A stretch of 35,384 bases of DNA from Vampirovibrionales bacterium (GTDB taxonomy: Bacteria > Cyanobacteriota > Vampirovibrionia > Vampirovibrionales > JAGQHJ01), in the NCBI GenBank assembly GCA_025449835.1, contig JANWIO010000043.1:1-35384 (forward strand), read 5' to 3'. Position 1 is the stretch's first letter. Every line of letters starts with the position of its first letter. The notes beneath the pieces were generated by a model, which was not told where the DNA came from, did no database searches, and saw only the letters and a program-made list of their open reading frames with translations. Positions 30,480 to 35,384 of the stretch are shown here, one piece after another. Both the position numbers and the translations under genes were made by a program.

Positions 30480-33400
30480 TTATCCTAAAGAGATATTGCT
30501 AAGCGCATCGGCTGTGCCTTGTGGGTTGTTAGCCGTAATAGTGAGGCTTCCAACGCTATCGTTGTTACTTGTAATAGTATAGCTCTCACCATTTTTTGTC
30601 GTTATCTTGATGGAACCATCGGCATTACGTGCTATTGTAGCATTGGGGAGCTGTAGAGGACTACTCAGCGTATCGGTACCTGCAATAGTATTATTGCTAT
30701 CTTGAATAAACAGAGGACCATTTGTACTGCCAGTTGTTGGATTCTTCCATGCTTCAATTGTGTAGGTATCCGTGTTTCCATTAGCGTCAGTTGTGGTAAA
30801 ATTAACCAACCCAAGATCTGCTACTGCCTGAGTTGCTGTTTGGGATGGTAGATAGGCTGATAGTTCAGCATTAAGCTTGTTTCCATCACTATCAGAAACA
30901 AGCGGTATATCTCTACTGGTCGTACGATTATAAACTTTATTTGGATCGATTCCATCGAGACTAAAAACACCATTGCTCATGCTTACAGTACCATCAGCAT
31001 TTGTTGTGATGGTTGCTGCTGGCGGTGTGTTGCCAGTGCTTGCTCCACCGCTAGTTTGACCAGTGCCACTGGTGCCGGAACCGCCTAAACCAAGTGCTGA
31101 AAGAATATCAGAACCATTGGCTGCATTGTTTTGCAAAGCGGATAAAAGGCTTGCAAATAAGCCACTGAAATCTGAGCTTCCACCAGAATCAGAAGACACC
31201 CCTAAGTCACTCGCAGTGAACGTGGTGGTATCACCATCTTTTCCAGAAAACTGTTGCACGGTTGCATCTGAAATAACTTCAGGGGGCGCTGGTGTATTAG
31301 ACCCATCTGCTGGGGGCTGTGTCGCCAAAGTATCAAAGTTCTCCAGAAGGGTCCGGGCAATGACGAAATTTGTTGGAGTTCGGTCAGGCTGATTTGGAAG
31401 GGGAGAGTATCCATTGCTGGCATTATCAAAATAACTTTGAAGGGCTGCCTTCGTCACCGAGGTGCCGCCAAACTGATCGATAAAGTTTGTGACATCAGTG
31501 GTGTTAAAGCTAAATTGTTGGGCTTGTAAATTTTGTAAGTTTTGTAACTGTTGCTGTAGGTCATTGGTATAGGTATTAAGCACGTCATTATCAATTTGAT
31601 TTTCTCGCACTTTGGCGTCTGTTGTGGCTGCGGTGCCCATTTTATTCACCACAGCATCCATATCCCACCGTGTAACAGCGTTGGTGTTGGGATCCGTTTT
31701 TGAAGCAGCGGCCAAATCATCAATATTTTTGGCGGTAATGCCATCAGAAGATTTCGTATCCCCTGAAGCGGCCTGAACAATATTAAAGTTCCCTTCTAAG
31801 AATTCAGCAACTTGTATGTTCTTTTGGCCCTGCATTCCGTCCTGTATGGCCTGGAAAGGATTATTAAGTAGATTAGAAAACGGCTGAGCCACCTGAGATT
31901 GAATATATTGTTTTAGCTCATCTTGGGTTACCGGGCCAGTCCCATCGCCATTATTTACGGTTTTATCCACATCGGAGAGGACCTGTTTGAAAACGGATGC
32001 ATCCACAGGTTGGCCATTCCATGTCGCTGAGGTCGATCCGGGTCCGGGAGGTTGTAAATAAAGACTCTCAAATGTTATTTTTGAGGAATAGTTCATATCA
32101 CTTTCATTGATCCTGTTACCATTTCCATCAAGAGCAGCAAGCTCACCAACATCGGATGCTGAAATCCCCTGATCAATGGGACTGTTTTGGGGACCCAGGG
32201 AATCCAGAGAATCCTGTTTCCACGAAGCAGCATCATAATTGTTCACAAAGAACTGGGCAATACGCTTGTTATCCAAACTAACCGCTGGGAATTGAGAATT
32301 GTTGGCATCATTGCCATCTAAGAAGTCTTGCAGATCCTGCTTGTTCACATAGTTTTTTCCGGTGGCCTTGGATAATTGCTGAATAAAGCTGACTGCATCA
32401 TTTGTATTAAGGGAGGATTGTGCATTGTTCGCAGTGTTATTCACATTGGCTTCACGCTGAGCGCCATCTAAGGTAAGGGCACCACGAGCATCCAGGTTGT
32501 TATTGGCCTGATCGAGATCACCCAAGGTAACTTGGGTATTGTCTTTCCCTTGGGCAGCCATTTTATCCACATCATCGGCAGTCAAGCCAATCTGATCGGA
32601 TTTACCGGCGTCGGCAAACTGATTAAAGTCGCCCAAAAGGATTTCGGTATTGTTAATTTGTTGCTGGGTCGAATCATCAGCCTGGAGTTTGTTTTGACCA
32701 GACAGTTTTGTCAGATAATCTTGAAGTTCTTTTTTCGTGGCAATGCCGTCATGGTTGGTATCTGCATTTTGAATCACCTGTTTCAAACCCGCCACATCGG
32801 CGTCTTTAACGGTGCCAGATTGATCGCTAATCAAACTGGCATAGGCATCGGCTTGGCCATCTCGAATATCGGTTTTAGACAGCTGGGTTGCATCACCATC
32901 CTTGCCAGCGGCATCTTTTATGGAAGATTGGGTAATCTTGTTTGATGTGGAAGAACTCAAAGGCTCAGAGTTGCTGAGTAAGAAGTTGGCCATACCCAGA
33001 TTGTATTGGTCAGCCTCCGTTGCGGGATCTGCGTTTTTAACATAGTTTTGTAAGTCTTCTTTCGTAACATTGCCGCCATCCTGACTTTTCACAAAGTTAA
33101 CCACATCTTGGGTATTAAAGTTATCGGTTTGTGGAGCTGGGGCAGGGGGCAGTTTTGCTAAATCATCATTGGCCGCTTTGAGATCTGCATGGCTCACGCC
33201 AGCTTCACCATCAAGTGCGGCAATATCACTAACTTTGGTGTCATCAACGCCAAGGTTGGTATCTGCTTTAACATCCTGCCCAGCAAGTTTGGCAATTTGA
33301 TCACCATTTTGAAATGCACTAAAATTGTTCACCAGGGTTTTACCGGCATTAATTAATTTTTGGAAAGCTGGGGTTGAGGCTTGAGAATCTTTTTGCAGTG

Positions 33401-33899
33401 AATCGAGCTCTGTTTGCGCCTCATTTTTGGTAATTTGGCCATCGTTATTGGTATCGGCCTTGGTAATAAATTGATTAAAGTCATCAAGAGGCGTTGCTGC
33501 CGGCGGTGAATTGGCCGGGGGCGAGTTTGCTGGGGGTGAGTTTTCTGGGGGTGTGTTTGCAGGTGGCGTGTTTGAAGAATCTGTTGATGAACTTTTGGAA
33601 TTGTCTCCCAAGACGCTCGTTAATAGTACCACCATCAGCATCATTAGGGGCATCATACTCATGCCCCCTCCACCACCTGAAGAATCTCCTGGGGCAGACG
33701 CAGCCATGGGCAAGGCATTAGTTCCATTTCCACCAAAATTAGTACCCAAATTTGAATAATCTTGTGTGCCGTTGGTCCCGCCTAAATTCATCGTATACGA
33801 CGCGTTTCCTAAATCATTGTTTGCAGTACTCCCAGCTGAACCCTGTGAATTCATAATTGTGGGTAAATAGCTTAATAATGTCGAAATATCTAACGTCAT
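30480..33899 (-). CDS. Very large protein with six EF-hand-like repeat modules
   Basis: A 1139-residue protein of unknown function. The N-terminus is Gly/Asn/Ser-rich with a hydrophobic Met/Leu stretch (about 80-97, MSMMPLMMLMVVLL), then a PPANSPPANSPP linker. Six modules of about 110-165 residues begin near 139, 259, 368, 497, 633 and 798. Each has an EF-hand-like piece (best DTNNDGQITKNE at about 149 and DTNHDGIATKKE at about 380) ending xDLQDYL, and a second piece of the type LAALDGxxxxxxxxD. The last 240 residues are Ser/Gly/Thr-rich and beta-like. Calcium binding is likely only in the canonical loops. No standard signal peptide, so export would be non-classical. ATG 33899 follows AGAGGGAC by 6 nt; an upstream GTG (33926) is rejected. 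Confidence 0.85.
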   Translation of the reverse strand: MTLDISTLLSYLPTIMNSQGSAGSTANNDLGNASYTMNLGGTNGTQDYSNLGTNFGGNGTNALPMAASAPGDSSGGGGGMSMMPLMMLMVVLLTSVLGDNSKSSSTDSSNTPPANTPPENSPPANSPPANSPPAATPLDDFNQFITKADTNNDGQITKNEAQTELDSLQKDSQASTPAFQKLINAGKTLVNNFSAFQNGDQIAKLAGQDVKADTNLGVDDTKVSDIAALDGEAGVSHADLKAANDDLAKLPPAPAPQTDNFNTQDVVNFVKSQDGGNVTKEDLQNYVKNADPATEADQYNLGMANFLLSNSEPLSSSTSNKITQSSIKDAAGKDGDATQLSKTDIRDGQADAYASLISDQSGTVKDADVAGLKQVIQNADTNHDGIATKKELQDYLTKLSGQNKLQADDSTQQQINNTEILLGDFNQFADAGKSDQIGLTADDVDKMAAQGKDNTQVTLGDLDQANNNLDARGALTLDGAQREANVNNTANNAQSSLNTNDAVSFIQQLSKATGKNYVNKQDLQDFLDGNDANNSQFPAVSLDNKRIAQFFVNNYDAASWKQDSLDSLGPQNSPIDQGISASDVGELAALDGNGNRINESDMNYSSKITFESLYLQPPGPGSTSATWNGQPVDASVFKQVLSDVDKTVNNGDGTGPVTQDELKQYIQSQVAQPFSNLLNNPFQAIQDGMQGQKNIQVAEFLEGNFNIVQAASGDTKSSDGITAKNIDDLAAASKTDPNTNAVTRWDMDAVVNKMGTAATTDAKVRENQIDNDVLNTYTNDLQQQLQNLQNLQAQQFSFNTTDVTNFIDQFGGTSVTKAALQSYFDNASNGYSPLPNQPDRTPTNFVIARTLLENFDTLATQPPADGSNTPAPPEVISDATVQQFSGKDGDTTTFTASDLGVSSDSGGSSDFSGLFASLLSALQNNAANGSDILSALGLGGSGTSGTGQTSGGASTGNTPPAATITTNADGTVSMSNGVFSLDGIDPNKVYNRTTSRDIPLVSDSDGNKLNAELSAYLPSQTATQAVADLGLVNFTTTDANGNTDTYTIEAWKNPTTGSTNGPLFIQDSNNTIAGTDTLSSPLQLPNATIARNADGSIKITTKNGESYTITSNNDSVGSLTITANNPQGTADALSNISLG

Positions 33900-33933
33900 G
33901 ATTTTGTCCCTCTTAATCTCTATCACTCAGTTA

Positions 33934-33960
33934 AATAAAAAAACAATCATTTAATGATTG
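33934..33960 (-). terminator. Intrinsic terminator between the two EF-hand-module genes
   Basis: On the minus strand, CAATCAT/ATGATTG 7-bp stem with a 3-nt loop followed by a seven-T run. It ends the upstream gene at 34119, so the second gene needs its own promoter or read-through. The stem is AT-rich and the T-run is strong. Confidence 0.7.
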
Positions 33961-34118
33961 CTTTATATTGGGTTAAAAATAACAATTCGTTACATCTAAA
34001 AAATCTGCACTTAAAAACCATCTCGCTTACCTATCCCCTTAGCGTCGCCAATGGGGCTTAATGCAAGACAAGCTTAACCTACATTACCATTGGGGACATA
34101 ATTAATGGTGGTGGTCGT

Positions 34119-35384
34119 TTAGCCGCTTTGTGTCATTGTGTTATTTATTCCTTCGTGATAGATAATCGGCTCAGCAGCTGCTATATCTGCCTGAGAAAGG
34201 TAGCCTGTATTACCATCCTTACCTGAAATTTGCTGAACACGATCGACAGTAACATAGGATATCATGGTATTTGGTGGCAAAAGCCCCCCCATCTGGAACA
34301 TCCCAGCCGGCATTTCAATGGCAACATTCTGCTGTAAAAGCATTTCAATAATATTGGCAGTATCGGTATCAGTTGGGGGAGTCGAGCTTAATAACTCTGA
34401 AAGCTGTTCAGTTGTCGCTCCCGGCACCCGAAGCATAGAAGGAAGAGAAGAGGTACACGACCTAGCTGCACTGAGAACACTAAGAACCCTAGACACAGGA
34501 TATCCTTGTGTATTTGAAGGTGGAGGTGGCGGTGGGGTTGGCGTAATATTAACAATATTGGTCTGAGCATGGGCAAAATCCGCATCTGACACTGAATTTG
34601 GGTTTCCATCCCACGATGCACACCGGCTGGCATCGTCCACACTAAGGGTAAAGCTGGCTTGATCTGAGTTGGGATAATGGTAAACGGTTTCCGTTCCCAT
34701 GGCCTGAAAATTGTTGTAAAGCTTCGTCATAATCGCGGCTTGGTCTGCGTTTTGTGTCGTTGAAATTAGCTGGGTTAACTGCTGCATGGTCATAGAGGTG
34801 CCACCATTAGAAGCTCTCGAAATAATATCATCAATTTCAGACACTGGAATATCATCACTGGCAGGCGGTGGTGGTGGGATTGGCGTCGGCGGTGGGGGTG
34901 GAATCGGAGTAGGAACGGGTGTTGGCACTGGAACATAAACAGGTGTGGGTGCGGGTGTCGGCGTAAAATTATTATTGGTGGTGTTATTATTATTCGTCGT
35001 ATTGTTGTTTGTAATGTTAATGGTACCGCTATTCGTCCCAACGTTTGCATTGCCGCCAGAAGAATCATTGGCGCTTTGCGACTTAGAGCCCCCTGACAAG
35101 AATGACTTCAGTAGCATAATAATCATGAGCATATTGGGGTTCATACTCAACGAATTCGCAAAAGGCAATGCAGGCACTACGGCTGGCGGTGGCGGAGACG
35201 CCATCATGGCAAGAATATTTGAGGAAGGGCCATTTAATGAAGCCAGATCAGACATTGGTGACGTCCCAAAAGCATCGAGTGGATTTTGAATGTTAACTTG
35301 CGGTTGAGAAGGATCCAAGGTTAAGGTCAAATTAGAATTCCCTGGCGTCCAGTAAGGTGTACTGGATTGAAAATAGCTCCCGCC
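34119..35384 (-). CDS. Paralogous EF-hand-module protein with proline-rich hinge (5' end outside window)
   Basis: The frame stays open to the window edge, so the N-terminus is missing; at least 421 residues are visible. A TTG at 35330 is not a convincing start because open sequence (GGSYFQSSTPYW) continues before it. From the N-terminal side it has a hydrophobic Met/Leu segment (NPNMLMIIMLLKSFLSGGSK), much like the neighbour, an Asn/Thr-rich tract and a hinge of P/V/T/I residues. Two modules follow, each ending in an xWDGNPNSVSDAD or GKDGNTGYLSQAD loop. These loops match the neighbour's second half-module. Cysteines are few. It is probably an older duplicate with fewer modules. Confidence 0.8.
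   Translation of the reverse strand, partial: GGSYFQSSTPYWTPGNSNLTLTLDPSQPQVNIQNPLDAFGTSPMSDLASLNGPSSNILAMMASPPPPAVVPALPFANSLSMNPNMLMIIMLLKSFLSGGSKSQSANDSSGGNANVGTNSGTINITNNNTTNNNNTTNNNFTPTPAPTPVYVPVPTPVPTPIPPPPPTPIPPPPPASDDIPVSEIDDIISRASNGGTSMTMQQLTQLISTTQNADQAAIMTKLYNNFQAMGTETVYHYPNSDQASFTLSVDDASRCASWDGNPNSVSDADFAHAQTNIVNITPTPPPPPPSNTQGYPVSRVLSVLSAARSCTSSLPSMLRVPGATTEQLSELLSSTPPTDTDTANIIEMLLQQNVAIEMPAGMFQMGGLLPPNTMISYVTVDRVQQISGKDGNTGYLSQADIAAAEPIIYHEGINNTMTQSG

Noticed and set aside
32532-32945. 137-residue plus-strand open frame with hydrophobic content
   Set aside because: It is antisense to repeat modules of the large EF-hand-like protein; the periodic coding bias explains the lack of stops.
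33494-33759. Short direct repeats with ~15-bp period, considered as CRISPR
   Set aside because: They encode the Pro/Ala/Asn-Ser linker of the EF-hand-module protein; there are no unique spacers of constant length.

Overview
The window is about 35 kb of a bacterial chromosome from a Gram-negative-type (outer membrane) organism of moderate GC. Outer-membrane biogenesis genes (a BamA/Omp85 protein with three POTRA domains plus an OmpH/Skp chaperone), peptidoglycan turnover genes and lipid-linked sugar transfer genes all point to a diderm envelope. Three POTRAs in Omp85 is a cyanobacterial-type trait. Together with the gene mix and the absence of any photosynthesis gene, this makes a non-photosynthetic cyanobacterial relative (Melainabacteria/Vampirovibrionia-like) my best guess. 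That assignment is an inference and is not proven by the window.

Layout. 1-5.9 kb: 5' end of tyrS, a YegS/DAGK-type lipid kinase, an exported AMIN-like membrane protein, then a glycerate kinase (probably CTG start) converging on nagZ. 5.8-9.8 kb: a tight minus-strand mutS-mnmE-nagZ operon. 9.8-10.3 kb: a gene-free spacer with a dispersed repeat, a strong terminator and a possible small RNA. 10.3-16.4 kb: minus-strand envelope cluster ArnT-like transferase, polyprenyl-phosphate glycosyltransferase, UPF0104-type membrane protein, bamA, skp. 16.4-19.8 kb: dapF and an exported beta-propeller-like protein, whose 3' end overlaps an antisense LD-carboxypeptidase by 185 bp. 19.9-25.7 kb: a Tyr/Gly-rich low-complexity protein, fabI, a two-repeat protein, then pyrB-pyrC.

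25.9-29.8 kb is an accessory island. Two arrays of GC-rich stem-loop repeats lie in inverted orientation on either side of a few small unknown genes and a complete phage-type terminase large subunit with no portal, capsid or integrase beside it. 30.2-35.4 kb holds two neighbouring minus-strand genes for large, low-complexity proteins that share an EF-hand-like repeated module. One of them has six ~110-residue units; the other runs off the window.

Two window-wide features stand out. First, at least five housekeeping genes (tyrS, the lipid kinase, the AMIN-like gene, mutS, dapF) have a -10 box ending only 6-8 nt before the start codon, so their mRNAs should be leaderless, while others carry good Shine-Dalgarno sites. 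Second, a family of hairpin repeats keeps the loop core GTTCC (one unit GTTAC) while both stem arms change together.
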